Assembly (NCBI RefSeq): GCF_000633415.1
Contig: NZ_AYMV01000018.1
Location: 62,001-126,000, forward strand
Source: Leucobacter sp. PH1c
GTDB taxonomy: Bacteria > Actinomycetota > Actinomycetes > Actinomycetales > Microbacteriaceae
Length of the DNA: 64,000 nt
Direction: 5' to 3'
Part shown: piece by piece, positions 34,719-43,843 of the stretch
How positions within the stretch are numbered: the stretch's first letter is position 1
Layout: the number at the start of each line of letters is the position of its first letter
Made by a program: the position numbers and the translations under genes
The notes under the pieces: generated by a model
What the model was told of the DNA's origin: nothing
Databases searched by the model: none
The model's input: the letters and a program-made list of their open reading frames with translations, nothing else

Positions 34719-35414
34719 CTATCGGGGCTCCGGTCGATTCCCGGTGATTGCGCTGCCGATTCGCAGGTGTGTCGCACCGGCGGCGATCGCCTCGGCGTAG
34801 TCGTGCGTCATCCCCGCCGAGATCGCGGTCGCCTCGGGCGCGACGCTGCGGACGCGCTCGGAGTACCCGGCGAGCCGTGCGAAGGCGCGCGCGGGCTCCT
34901 CGTCGAGCGGGGCGACCGCCATCACGCCGCGCAGCCGCAGCGACGGGTTGCCGAGCGTGTGCTCGGCGAGCGATTCGAGTTCGTCCGCGGGGATTCCGCC
35001 ACGGCCCGGATCGTCGGTGAGGTTCACCTGCAGGAACGCGTCGATCGGCCGCTCGAGCTCGGTGAGCGCGTCGACGAGGCGCGCGCGGTCGATCGAGTGG
35101 ATCGCGTGCGCGTAGCGGGCGGCCTGCCGCGCCTTCTTCGTCTGCAGCTGACCGATGAAGTGCCAGTTCAGATCGAGATCCGCGAGCTCGGCGGCCTTGG
35201 CCTGCGCCTCTTGGTGGCGGTTCTCCCCCACGTCGCGGACGCCCAGCTCGGCGAGCGCGGACACGAGCGACGCGGGGTGGAACTTCGTCACGACGATCGT
35301 GGTGACCGATTCAGGGGCGCGGCCCGCGGCGCGGCAGGCGTCCTCGACGCCCGCCCGCACCGCGGCCAGCCGCTCGGCGAGCCCGGGGTGGGCCGCCTGC
35401 GTCGCCTCGCTCAT
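34719..35414 (-). CDS. YggS-family PLP homeostasis protein
   Basis: 231 residues, single-domain alanine-racemase-like barrel that carries pyridoxal phosphate without known catalysis. The PLP lysine lies in IVVTKFHPAS; also GENRHQEAQAK, WHFIGQLQTKKA and ISAGMTHDYAEAIAAGATHLRIGSAI (quoted in part). It begins just after ftsZ (ATG at 35414, or GTG at 35417), so it is co-transcribed. In many actinobacteria a PgeF/YfiH gene sits between ftsZ and yggS; none is here. Confidence 0.95.
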   Translation of the reverse strand: MSEATQAAHPGLAERLAAVRAGVEDACRAAGRAPESVTTIVVTKFHPASLVSALAELGVRDVGENRHQEAQAKAAELADLDLNWHFIGQLQTKKARQAARYAHAIHSIDRARLVDALTELERPIDAFLQVNLTDDPGRGGIPADELESLAEHTLGNPSLRLRGVMAVAPLDEEPARAFARLAGYSERVRSVAPEATAISAGMTHDYAEAIAAGATHLRIGSAITGNRPEPR

Positions 35415-35419
35415 CACGA

Positions 35420-36649
35420 CTACTTCAGGAACTCGGGGATGTCGAGATCGTCGTCATCGCCGTCGAACGCGGGATCCTTGATCTGCGCCTCGACCGGCGG
35501 GTTCGCGAGGATCTCGCCGAACTGGCCCGTCGCGGGGGCCTCGGAGGCCTTCTCGCTGTTCGCGTTGAAGCCGGGGAAACCGAGGCCCGTGGCGTCGGCG
35601 GTCGCACCGGCGGACACCGAGCGCGCACCGGGCACCTCGTCGAGGCTCTCGACGTGGCTGCCGCGACGGCCGCGCTCGGGCGACGGGGCGGCAGCGACGG
35701 CCTGATCGGCGTCGAAGCCCGCGGCGATGACGGTGACGCGCACCTCGTCGCCAAGGGTGTCGTCGATCACGGTACCGAAGATGATGTTCGCCTCGGGGTG
35801 CACGACGTCCTGCACGAGCGTGGAGGCCTCGTAGATCTCGCTGAGCGCGAGGTTCGAGGAACCCTGGATGGAGAGCAGCACGCCGTGGGCGCCCTCGACG
35901 GAGGCTTCGAGCAGCGGGGAGGCGACGGCCAGCTCGGCGGCCTTGATCGCGCGATCGGCGCCGCGCGCGGATCCGATGCCCATGAGGGCGGCGCCCGCCC
36001 CCTGCATGACCGACTTCACATCGGCGAAGTCGAGGTTGATGAGGCCGGGCGTCGTGATCAGATCGGTGATGCCCGAGACGCCCGCGAGGAGCACCTGGTC
36101 GGCGGCCGCGAAGGCCTCGATCATGCTGATGCCGGGCTCGCTGATGTCGAGGAGGCGGTCGTTCGGCACGACGATGAGCGTGTCGACGGCCTCGCGGAGC
36201 GTGTTGACGCCCGCGTCGGCCTGCGCGGCGCGGCGCTTGCCCTCGAAGCTGAAGGGGCGGGTGACGACACCGATGGTCAGTGCGCCAATCGACTTCGCGA
36301 TGCGCGCGACGACGGGAGCCGCACCGGTGCCGGTGCCGCCGCCCTCGCCCGCCGTGACGAAGACCATATCGGCGCCCGTGAGCGCCTCCTCGATCTCCTC
36401 GGCGTGGTCCTCCGCGGCGCGGCGACCCACCTCGGGGTCGGCGCCGGCGCCGAGCCCGCGGGTGAGCTCGCGCCCGACGTCGAGCTTCACGTCGGCGTCG
36501 CTCAGCAGCAGCGCCTGCGCGTCGGTGTTCACAGCGATGAACTCGACACCGCGCAGACCGAGCTCGATCATGCGGTTGACCGCGTTGACGCCGCCACCGC
36601 CGACACCGACGACCTTGATTACCGCGAGGTAGTTCTGGTTCCCTGACAC
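35420..36649 (-). CDS. ftsZ: cell division GTPase FtsZ
   Basis: Tubulin-like GTPase that forms the Z ring. It is 409 residues. GTP-binding T-loop GGGTGTG (103-109), NTDAQAL at 41-47 and synergy-loop sequences around [14 protein letters not shown] are intact. After about residue 318 a variable linker runs to the conserved C-terminal peptide [11 protein letters not shown], the SepF-binding tail of actinobacterial FtsZ. GTG at 36649 has GGAGG six bases upstream. A strong hairpin (36765-36806) and an AT-rich stretch upstream indicate its own promoter apart from the dcw operon. Confidence 0.98.
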   Translation of the reverse strand: MSGNQNYLAVIKVVGVGGGGVNAVNRMIELGLRGVEFIAVNTDAQALLLSDADVKLDVGRELTRGLGAGADPEVGRRAAEDHAEEIEEALTGADMVFVTAGEGGGTGTGAAPVVARIAKSIGALTIGVVTRPFSFEGKRRAAQADAGVNTLREAVDTLIVVPNDRLLDISEPGISMIEAFAAADQVLLAGVSGITDLITTPGLINLDFADVKSVMQGAGAALMGIGSARGADRAIKAAELAVASPLLEASVEGAHGVLLSIQGSSNLALSEIYEASTLVQDVVHPEANIIFGTVIDDTLGDEVRVTVIAAGFDADQAVAAAPSPERGRRGSHVESLDEVPGARSVSAGATADATGLGFPGFNANSEKASEAPATGQFGEILANPPVEAQIKDPAFDGDDDDLDIPEFLK

Positions 36650-36680
36650 CTGGATCCTCCGCCCCTAACCTTCAACCTCT

Positions 36681-36712
36681 ACATGAAGTTTAAAGTTAGT
36701 ATTGCTGAATAC
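36681..36712 (-). promoter_or_regulatory. AT-rich ftsZ promoter region
   Basis: The most AT-rich run in this part of the window. On the minus strand it reads TACTAACTTTAAACT followed by TTCATGTAG, offering TAAACT (36687-36692) as a -10. Downstream the direct repeat AGGTTGA-AGGTTAG occurs in the leader. The exact start is uncertain. Confidence 0.5.
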
Positions 36713-36764
36713 GTTTCTGGGGTCCACGGTAGGGCGCGGGCGCTCCCCCGTGCGGCAGACACGC

Positions 36765-36806
36765 CGCGCGCCGCGCCAGAATCGCGAAAGATCGGCGCGG
36801 CGCGCG
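36765..36806 (-). terminator. terminator between ftsQ and ftsZ
   Basis: Perfect 13-bp stem CGCGCGCCGCGCC (36765-36777) with complement at 36794-36806, 16-base loop, 35 bases downstream of the ftsQ stop. It separates the dcw operon from ftsZ transcription. Confidence 0.75.
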
Positions 36807-36840
36807 AATGCGTCCCCGATTCCGCGGCCCCCGCTCCGAG

Positions 36841-38208
36841 CTAGCGGAAGACCGGCGCCTCCGTCGACGAGACATCGATGTGCGTGACCTCGCGGTCGCC
36901 GAGCGAGGCCAGCATCGTGCTCAGCACCGCCGCCTTCCGCCGCGACTGCTCAGCGTCGCCCCACATCACTTCGATGCCGCTCGCGAGCGTGAACGTCACG
37001 TCCTGCCCGCTCGACGCCGTCACGGCCGTGATCTGGGCGCGCAGCTCCGCGGGCATATCGCGCAGCGCACGCGTCGCTGAGCGGTACGCCTGCGAGGCGC
37101 GATCCGTGAGCGCCCCGCTGCCGAGCGGCACGCCGGCCGGCGCCTGCTCGGCGGTGCCGAGGAGCACGCCGGCCGCGTCGTACAGCGCGACCCCGTCGCC
37201 CTCCGGCAGCGAGACCACGGGCACGCGCTCTTCGATCCGGATCGTGAGCGTGTGCGGCGGAATCCGCTCCACCGCGTAGCGCTGGATCAGCGGGAAGGGC
37301 TCGAGCGCCCGGTGCACGTCGGCGTCGTCGACGAGCGCGAGCGGCACGCCGTCGAAGCGGGCGAGCGCCGCGCGCACCTCATCCTCGGGGACCGTCGTCG
37401 CGCCGACGAGCTGGATCTCGCGCACCGCCATGAGCGGGGTGAACACGCCCGCGGCGACGAAGAGGGCGAGCCCGCCGACCGCGGAGAGCACGACCAGCCA
37501 GATCCGCCTGCGACGCCGCGCGGCCACCGTGAAGCGCTGGCGCTCGCGGCGCAGCTGGGCCTTGCGCTGCCGCTCGGCGGCGCGCACCCGACGCTCGGCG
37601 GCGCGCACCGGATCGGCCTCGCGGCCGGCTCGCCACTGCGCCAGCACGGATCCGGATCCGGAACCCGATCCGCCGGCGGCAGCGCCGCCCGTGGAGTCAA
37701 GGAGTTCGCCCGCGGATGCACCGTCGGGCGAACCGCTCCCCGGCGCGGGCTCGTGCGCCTCGATGTCCAGGTCGTCGTAGGCCTCGGTCGCGAGCAGGTC
37801 CTCGTCCCCGCGGGGAGTCGCGGGGTCGACGCCGGCGCCGGCGCGGGACGCGCGGACGGCGGACAGGTCGACGGTCGCCGCCTCCGCCGCCTCGGGAGCG
37901 GCGGTTGCGGGAGGCGCGGTCGCGGGAGGCGCCGCCTCGGCACGCGCGGCCGCCGATCCCGAGCGCTCGCCCGGGAGGCCCGAGCGAAGTCGGTCGAGCA
38001 CGCTGCGCCGGGGCGCTGCGCGCTGCTGGGCGGGCTCACTGGCTGCAGCACCGTCGGCCGTCACGTCGGGATCGTGAGGCGTCGACGGGGATCCAGCGCC
38101 GGATCCGGCGGATTCGAGCCCCCCGCTCAGCGGGAGCTGCGGTTCGACCGCGGGCGGGACGGCTTCCGGGCGCTCAGGCGCCCGGTCGAACCCGCTCGGC
38201 CGCTTCAC
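36841..38208 (-). CDS. ftsQ: cell division protein FtsQ
   Basis: Bitopic divisome protein. It is 455 residues, longer than usual because of a 230-residue cytoplasmic N-terminus that is disordered and rich in Pro/Ala/Glu/Ser. A basic stretch (residues about 205-230) leads to one membrane helix ([20 protein letters not shown]), then POTRA domain ([21 protein letters not shown]) and the beta domain with [23 protein letters not shown] at 38208 overlaps the murC stop (GTGA). The long tail could be a regulatory or phosphorylation platform (inference). Confidence 0.94.
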   Translation of the reverse strand: MKRPSGFDRAPERPEAVPPAVEPQLPLSGGLESAGSGAGSPSTPHDPDVTADGAAASEPAQQRAAPRRSVLDRLRSGLPGERSGSAAARAEAAPPATAPPATAAPEAAEAATVDLSAVRASRAGAGVDPATPRGDEDLLATEAYDDLDIEAHEPAPGSGSPDGASAGELLDSTGGAAAGGSGSGSGSVLAQWRAGREADPVRAAERRVRAAERQRKAQLRRERQRFTVAARRRRRIWLVVLSAVGGLALFVAAGVFTPLMAVREIQLVGATTVPEDEVRAALARFDGVPLALVDDADVHRALEPFPLIQRYAVERIPPHTLTIRIEERVPVVSLPEGDGVALYDAAGVLLGTAEQAPAGVPLGSGALTDRASQAYRSATRALRDMPAELRAQITAVTASSGQDVTFTLASGIEVMWGDAEQSRRKAAVLSTMLASLGDREVTHIDVSSTEAPVFR

Positions 38209-39629
38209 TGCTCGGTGACCTCGAAGCGACCGCGCAGCGCAGCGACGACCTGCGGGATGATCTGGTAGACGGTGCCGCAGCTCATCGTGACCATGACGTC
38301 CCCCGGGCGGGCGATCTCCGCGAGGTACTCGGCCGCGCGGGCCCAGTCGTCGATGTAGGCGACCTTGCTCGCGTCGGCGAAGTCGTTCGACACGAGCGCG
38401 CCGGTCACGCCCTCGACCGGATCCTCGCGGGCGCCGTCGACCGAGAGCACGACGGTGTGATCCGCCCCGGCCTCGAGCACCTCGGCGAACTCCCGGTGGA
38501 AGAGTCTCGTGCGGCTGAACAGGTGCGGCTGGTGGATCGCCACGAGGCGCCCCTCGCCCACGACGGCGCGCGCCGAGTCGAGCAGGGCCGCCACCTCGGT
38601 CGGGTGGTGCGCGTAGTCGTCGTACACGCGCACGCCGCCCACCTCGGCGTGGAACTCGAAGCGGCGCTTCGTGCCGCCGAACTCGGAAATCGCGGCGAGC
38701 GCCGCGGCGGGCTCGAAGCCGAGACCCGTGAGAACTGAGAGCGCACCCACCGCGTTCACCGCGTTGTGGCGCCCGTACACGGCGAGCTGGGCGCTGTACT
38801 CGGCACCGTCGATGGCGACCGTGAAGCGAACGGGCCCCGAATCGTCGATCGCGGTGATCCGCACGTCCGCGTCGGCGGCCTCCCCGAAGGTGCGGATGGG
38901 GGCGTGCGCCGCCGCGTCCGCGCGCAGGGCGCCGAGCACCTCGAGCGCGCCGGGGTCGTCGGAGGAGATCACGATCTGCTCGCGGGCGCCGCGGGCGAAG
39001 TCGACGAAGGCCTGCATGAACGCCTCGCGTGAGCCGTAGAAGTCGAGGTGCTCGGGGTCCACGTTCGTGATGAGCGCGATCGCCGTGTCGTAGAGGAGGA
39101 ACGATTTGTCCGACTCGTCGGCCTCGATCACGAAGAGATCGTCCGTGCCGGGACCCGAGCTCACGCCGAGCGATTCGATGATGCCGCCGTTCACGAACGA
39201 GGGATCCGCGCCCGCACCGAGCAGGCCGGTCACGATCATCCCCGTCGAGGTGGTCTTGCCGTGCGCACCCGCGACCGAGACGACGCGCTTGCCCCGCGCG
39301 AGCCAGGCGAGCGCCTGCGAGCGGTGCAGCACGGGCATGTCCGTGGCGAGGGCCCGCTGGTACTCGGGGTTGTCCTGCCAGAGCGCTCCGGTGACGACGA
39401 GAGTGTCGGCGTCTCCGACGTTGGCGGCGTCATGCCCGATGAACACGGGGATCCCGATTTCCTCGAGCGCTGCGGTCGAGTAGTTCGCGCTGCGGTCGGA
39501 CCCCGTAACCGTGACACCCGCCTGGTGCATCATCCGCGCGATCCCGCTCATGCCGGAACCGCCGATGCCGACGAAGTGGACCTTTCCGAGCTCATCGGGG
39601 ATGGTCAGTTCGAGATCGGGGTAGATCAT
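38205..39629 (-). CDS. murC: UDP-N-acetylmuramate ligase MurC
   Basis: Adds the first amino acid to UDP-MurNAc; cytosolic. It is 474 residues. N-terminal [22 protein letters not shown] (Rossmann, quoted in part), ATP loop [10 protein letters not shown], then [11 protein letters not shown] and [13 protein letters not shown] at 39629 follows AGGAGGATCC, so a long in-frame extension to 40967 is not part of the gene. A 389-bp repeat-filled gap and an MFS gene separate it from murG, unusual for the dcw cluster. Confidence 0.97.
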   Translation of the reverse strand: MIYPDLELTIPDELGKVHFVGIGGSGMSGIARMMHQAGVTVTGSDRSANYSTAALEEIGIPVFIGHDAANVGDADTLVVTGALWQDNPEYQRALATDMPVLHRSQALAWLARGKRVVSVAGAHGKTTSTGMIVTGLLGAGADPSFVNGGIIESLGVSSGPGTDDLFVIEADESDKSFLLYDTAIALITNVDPEHLDFYGSREAFMQAFVDFARGAREQIVISSDDPGALEVLGALRADAAAHAPIRTFGEAADADVRITAIDDSGPVRFTVAIDGAEYSAQLAVYGRHNAVNAVGALSVLTGLGFEPAAALAAISEFGGTKRRFEFHAEVGGVRVYDDYAHHPTEVAALLDSARAVVGEGRLVAIHQPHLFSRTRLFHREFAEVLEAGADHTVVLSVDGAREDPVEGVTGALVSNDFADASKVAYIDDWARAAEYLAEIARPGDVMVTMSCGTVYQIIPQVVAALRGRFEVTEQ

Positions 39630-39783
39630 GGATCCTCCTAGCGGGTCGACAGTCAAGCGTACCGCGCGGACCCTGCGGGGCGCCCGGTCGCGTGCGGCGC
39701 GGCGCGCGGTGTGCTCGGGACTCGCTGGTCGACTCTGCCTCGAGCCTTGGATCCCGCGGGTCGCCGCTCCGCGCCTCCGGCCG

Positions 39784-39839
39784 CTCGGCTCGCCGTCCGC
39801 GCCTCCGATCTCTCGGCTCGCCGTCCGCGCCTCAGAACT
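39784..39839. repeat. 28-bp tandem repeat, two copies
   Basis: CTCGGCTCGCCGTCCGCGCC plus TC and six variable bases, at 39784-39811 and 39812-39839, directly abutting copy B of the dispersed palindrome. A related string occurs in reverse orientation beside copy A (CGGAGGCGCGG). Confidence 0.85.
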
Positions 39840-39840
39840 C

Positions 39841-39904
39841 TCGGAGAAATCGCGGATCTCGGAGCGAAACCCGCGAAAACGTCCGAGATTCGAGATTTCT
39901 CCGA
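39841..39904. repeat. dispersed 65-bp imperfect palindrome, copy B
   Basis: Arms at 39841-39863 and 39882-39904 pair at 21 of 23 positions. The left arm contains GGAGAAATCGCGGATCTCGG, one base different from copy A at 12587-12652. It lies in the murC-MFS gap, where no gene is visible. Confidence 0.85.
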
Positions 39905-39983
39905 GGAAAGCGGTGCGTGTGGGGGCCGGGCGCGGGGCGCACGGACCACCCGAGCCGTTGCCGCCCTCGCGACGCAGATCGGC

Positions 39984-40028
39984 TCGACTCTGATCCGGTA
40001 TCGACCCCGGATACCGGATCAGAGTCGA
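39984..40028. terminator. perfect 19-bp inverted repeat at the MFS 3' end
   Basis: TCGACTCTGATCCGGTATC (39984-40002), 7-base loop, and its exact complement (40010-40028). The MFS stop codon (40019-40021) lies inside the right arm. It can act as a transcription terminator on the minus strand, although no U-tract follows; its length and low GC relative to the surroundings also fit a mobile palindromic element. Confidence 0.75.
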
Positions 40029-41401
40029 TGCGATGTTCTGCGAGATGCGGGCGGCGCGAGCGACCCCGAGCCGGACGGTGCAGACGGCGCGGACGGTGCA
40101 GGCGGCTCTGCCGGGGCGCGCTCCGCCGAAGGCGGGGGGACCACCGGGACCGCAAGCGCCGGGGCCAGCGCCACGAGGGCGAGCGTGGCGGGGATCCCGA
40201 ACAGGCCGATCGCCGCGCCCACGACCGGGCCCACCGCCGCAGCCGCGAGGAACTGCCCCGTGTTCTGGATGCCGAGCGCCCGGCCCGCCCAGGACGGCCC
40301 CGCGAGTTCGGCGACGGCGGTGAATGCCAGCCCGTTGTCGGCCACGCTCACGCAGCACGCGATCACGTAGGCCACGGCCGCCGGGATGCCCCACTCGAGC
40401 CACCCGCACGCGGCCGCGGTGAGCAGCGTGACGATGCCCGCGATGGCCACGATGCGGAGGGGGCGGAGGCGCGAGCCCGCGCGATCGCTCCACACCCCGA
40501 CGAGGATGCGCCCCGCGGCCCCGGCGAACTGCGCGCCCGCCACGAGCGCGCCAGCGGCGAGTGCGCTCCAGCCGAAGCCGACCGTGAACCAGACGAGCCC
40601 GAACGTCGACAGCGCGAACTGCGGAACGACGAGCAGCACGGAGGCCGCGTGGATGCGGAGCAGGGTCGCGGAGCCGCGATAGGGGGTGCTGGGGCGCGCG
40701 GGGGCGGCCGCCACCCCGGTCCCGGACGGTGAGCCCGAGCCGGATCCCGCTCCCCGCGCCGGGCGCGGAGCGCGCTCCGGGTCGCGCACCACGGCGACAA
40801 CCGCGACGAGGCTCACGAGCACGAGCACGCCACCGAGCGCGAGCGCCGCACCCATGCCGAAGCCCGCGGCGAGGGGCGGCACGCCGAGCGCCGCCACCGC
40901 CATGCCGAGCGGCTGACAGGTCTGCCGGATCCCCATGGCGAGCCCGCGCCGCTCCGCGGGGAACCACCCCGTGATCAGTCGCCCGCTGGCGCTGTTCGTG
41001 CAGGCGGAGGCCGCGCCGCAGGCGACGAGCGCGATCCCAAGCGGGAGGAGCGCAGCGATGCCGGCCGAGCCGGCATCAGCACCGGCACCAGCACCAGCCC
41101 CGGGGCCGCCGCCCACGACCGCCGCAGCCATCGCCGCGGCGACCGTGAGCACCGTCGCCGCGAGGCCGATGATGAGCACGCGCCGCTCCCCGAAGCGGTC
41201 GGTCGCCGCGCCCCAGAGGACGAGGGCCGCGACGAGCCCGAGGTTCGGGGCACCCGCGAGGAAGCCTGCCTCGGCGAGGCTCAGCCCCGCGGCGTGCAGG
41301 TGCGGGATGAGGAAGGCGGGCGCCGCCGCGACGACGGTGGTCGCCGCCTGGGCGACGACCATTACGGCGAGCATGATCCAGAGGCGGGCGGGGACGTGCA
41401 T
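40019..41401 (-). CDS. major facilitator superfamily transporter inserted in the dcw cluster
   Basis: 460 residues, 12 predicted helices with the usual central cytoplasmic loop (about 205-245, Gly/Pro/Ser/Ala rich). Helix 2-3 loop [13 protein letters not shown] matches the MFS motif GxxxDRxGRR. A Gly/Ala repeat loop ([16 protein letters not shown]) lies between helices 3 and 4, and a Pro/Ser/Ala tail follows the last helix. ATG at 41401 lies 118 bases downstream of murG. Substrate unknown. Not a normal dcw member; repeats and hairpins on its murC side suggest insertion. Confidence 0.9.
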   Translation of the reverse strand: MHVPARLWIMLAVMVVAQAATTVVAAAPAFLIPHLHAAGLSLAEAGFLAGAPNLGLVAALVLWGAATDRFGERRVLIIGLAATVLTVAAAMAAAVVGGGPGAGAGAGADAGSAGIAALLPLGIALVACGAASACTNSASGRLITGWFPAERRGLAMGIRQTCQPLGMAVAALGVPPLAAGFGMGAALALGGVLVLVSLVAVVAVVRDPERAPRPARGAGSGSGSPSGTGVAAAPARPSTPYRGSATLLRIHAASVLLVVPQFALSTFGLVWFTVGFGWSALAAGALVAGAQFAGAAGRILVGVWSDRAGSRLRPLRIVAIAGIVTLLTAAACGWLEWGIPAAVAYVIACCVSVADNGLAFTAVAELAGPSWAGRALGIQNTGQFLAAAAVGPVVGAAIGLFGIPATLALVALAPALAVPVVPPPSAERAPAEPPAPSAPSAPSGSGSLAPPASRRTSHRL

Positions 41402-41519
41402 GCGGAAACTCCAGACGAGGGTCGGAGACCGGCAGGACGCTGCCGCCGCGGACGGGGAGCCGGTCGGCTCAGACCCCGCCGCGGCTCCGAAGGAGGAGCA
41501 TCACGCGCATGAGACGAGC

Positions 41520-42605
41520 TTAGCGGGTCGGAGCCGCCGCGACGGCCTCGTGCACAAGGGCGAGCAGCCGCTCGGTGCCGTCGAGGCTGCCGGCGCTCCG
41601 GGCACGCTCCCCCATGTCGGCGAGACGCGCGTCGTCCGCGAGGAGCGGGAGCAGGGTGCCGCGCACCCACTCGGGCGTCAGTTCGGCGTCCTCGACGAGC
41701 AGCGCGCCACCCGCGGAGACGACGCCGGCCGCGTTGAAGCGCTGCTCGCCGTTGCCGACGGCGTAGGGCACGAAGACGGCGGGGACGCCGAGGCCGGCGA
41801 GCTCGCTCACGGTCGTCGAGCCGGCGCGGGAGACGGCGAGGTCGCACGCCGCGAACGCGAGGTCCATGCGGTCGCAGTACGGGATCACGTGGTATCCGTC
41901 GACACCGGGATCCTCGATCTCGGTGAGTCCGCCCCAGACGTGCAGCACCTGCACGCCCGCGGCGACGATCTCGGCAGCCGAGCCGGAGATGCCGCGATTG
42001 ATCGCGCGGGCGCCGAGCGATCCGCCCGTGACGAGCAGCGTGCGCCGCGCGGGATCGAGGCCGAAGTGCGCGCGCGCCGAGGCGCGCAGGGCGGGTCGGT
42101 CGAGCCCGGTGATCTCGGGGCGGAGGGGCATGCCGGTCACGCGGGCGTTCGGGATCGGCGTGCCCGCGAAGGTGACGCCGACGTAGGGGGTACGGCGGGC
42201 GCCCATGCGGTTCGCCATGCCGGGGCGCGCGTTCGCCTCGTGGATCACGACGGGCACCTGCTCCTTCGCGCCGGCGCGGTACGCGGGCGCTGCGGCGTAG
42301 CCGCCGAAGCCGACGACCACGTCGATGCGGCGGGCGCGGATCAGCTCGCGCACCTCGCGCACGGCGCGGGCGAAGCGCGCGGGGAACTGCAGCGCGGCGA
42401 GGTTCGGCCGGCGCGGGAACGGCAGGCGTGCGATCGTGACGAGCTCGTAGCCGCGCTCGGGCACGAGGCGGGCCTCGAGCCCCTCCTTCGTTCCGAGCAC
42501 CACGATCTCCGCGTCGGGCTCCGTGCCGCGGATCAGGTCGGCGAGCGCGAGCAGCGGGTTCACGTGGCCGGCGGTGCCGCCTCCGGCGAGCAGGTAGCGG
42601 GTCAT
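41520..42605 (-). CDS. murG: undecaprenyldiphospho-muramoylpentapeptide GlcNAc transferase MurG
   Basis: Transfers GlcNAc to lipid I to make lipid II on the inner membrane face. It is 361 residues. Motifs GGGTAGHVNPLLALAD at the N-terminus, GFGGYAAAPAYRAGAKEQVPVVIHEANARPG (in part), VTGGSLGAR and SRAGSTTVSELAGLG. ATG at 42605 overlaps the ftsW stop as ATGA. Last gene of the uninterrupted mraZ-murG run. Confidence 0.97.
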   Translation of the reverse strand: MTRYLLAGGGTAGHVNPLLALADLIRGTEPDAEIVVLGTKEGLEARLVPERGYELVTIARLPFPRRPNLAALQFPARFARAVREVRELIRARRIDVVVGFGGYAAAPAYRAGAKEQVPVVIHEANARPGMANRMGARRTPYVGVTFAGTPIPNARVTGMPLRPEITGLDRPALRASARAHFGLDPARRTLLVTGGSLGARAINRGISGSAAEIVAAGVQVLHVWGGLTEIEDPGVDGYHVIPYCDRMDLAFAACDLAVSRAGSTTVSELAGLGVPAVFVPYAVGNGEQRFNAAGVVSAGGALLVEDAELTPEWVRGTLLPLLADDARLADMGERARSAGSLDGTERLLALVHEAVAAAPTR

Positions 42606-43843
42606 CGCTTCTTCCGAGTCCTTTCGTGGGGCCGGGCTCCCCCGGCCGCGGCCAGTTCGGCCTGGTAGATGGCGCCGTCGCGGGCGATGGAGATCACCAC
42701 GCCGATCGCGGCGAGGCAGACGACGAGGGCCGTTCCGCCGGAACTGATGAGGGGCAGGGGGACGCCGAGCACGGGGAACACCTCGAGCACGACGCCGATG
42801 TTGACGAGCGCCTGACCGACGATCCAGACGAGGATGCCGCCGACCACCGCCTTGCCGAAGCGGTCGCGGGCACGGGAGATGACGCGGAGCATCACGACCG
42901 TGAGCGCGACGAACATGGCGATCACGAGCAGCGCGCCGATGAGGCCGAGCTCCTCGCCGATGATCGCGAAGATGTAGTCGTTGTCGGCTGCGGGGAGCCA
43001 CGACCACTTGGCTTTGGATCCGCCGAGGCCGACGCCGAAGAGGCCGCCGCCCGCGAGCGCCCAGCGTCCGTGGAGCGGCTGCCAGCCGAGACCGGAGTAG
43101 TCGGTGTTGCCCGCCGCGTGCCCGAACAGCCGGTCGAGCCGGTTCTGACTCGTGACGACGAAGAACACGACGGCGAGCAGGCCGCCGATCGCCGTGACCG
43201 TGAGGCTCTTCCAGCTCACGCCGCCGAAGTACATCGCGCCGAAGACCATGCCCGCCATGATGAGCACGGTGCCGAGGTCCTTGCCGAGCAGCACGACGCC
43301 GAGCGCGAGCAGGGCGCCGGGGATCACCACGGGGATGAGCTCGTGTTTCATGTCGCCGAGCAGCGGCTCCTTGCGCAGCAGCACCGTGCCGACCCAGACC
43401 ACGAGCGCGAGCTTCAGCGCTTCGGAGGGCTGCGCACCGAAGCTGCCGATCTGGATCCAGTTCCGGTTGCCGTACACCTCGATGCCGAGCGGCGTGAAGA
43501 CGAGCATCTGGAGCAGCAGGCCGAAGCCGAAGAGCCACCAGGCCCACTTCTTCCAGAAGTCGATCGGCATGGCGGCGGCGAGCAGCATCATGGGCAGGCC
43601 GACGATCGCGAACGTCGCCTGCCGCCAGAATCCTCCGAAGAAGCCCTGATCGTTCAAGTACGAGGTGATCGAGGACGAGGACAGCACCATGATCAGCCCG
43701 AAGCCGACCAGGAGGAGCGTGATCGCGTACAGTGCGATCACGGTGCGGTCGGTGCCCGTGCGCAGCACAGCGCCGAGGGAGATCCGGGCGACCCCGGAGG
43801 CGCGTTCGCCGCGCGCCGTCTGCCCCGCCGCCATTCGGGTCAC
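42602..43843 (-). CDS. ftsW: SEDS peptidoglycan glycosyltransferase FtsW
   Basis: Ten-helix membrane polymerase that works with FtsI at the septum. It is 413 residues. SEDS signatures: GNRNWIQIGSFGAQPSE, LLGKDLGTVLIM and GQALVNIGVVLEVFPVLGVPLPLISSGGTAL (in part), including the catalytic-region Asp in the large loop. GTG at 43843 overlaps the murD stop (GTGA); an ATG three codons later is possible. C-terminus is basic (RTRKKR). Confidence 0.96.
   Translation of the reverse strand: MTRMAAGQTARGERASGVARISLGAVLRTGTDRTVIALYAITLLLVGFGLIMVLSSSSITSYLNDQGFFGGFWRQATFAIVGLPMMLLAAAMPIDFWKKWAWWLFGFGLLLQMLVFTPLGIEVYGNRNWIQIGSFGAQPSEALKLALVVWVGTVLLRKEPLLGDMKHELIPVVIPGALLALGVVLLGKDLGTVLIMAGMVFGAMYFGGVSWKSLTVTAIGGLLAVVFFVVTSQNRLDRLFGHAAGNTDYSGLGWQPLHGRWALAGGGLFGVGLGGSKAKWSWLPAADNDYIFAIIGEELGLIGALLVIAMFVALTVVMLRVISRARDRFGKAVVGGILVWIVGQALVNIGVVLEVFPVLGVPLPLISSGGTALVVCLAAIGVVISIARDGAIYQAELAAAGGARPHERTRKKR

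Noticed and set aside
39630-40967. In-frame extension of murC up to 40967
   Set aside because: It covers repeats and the antisense of the MFS gene. A strong AGGAGG site precedes the ATG at 39629, where MurC homology begins.
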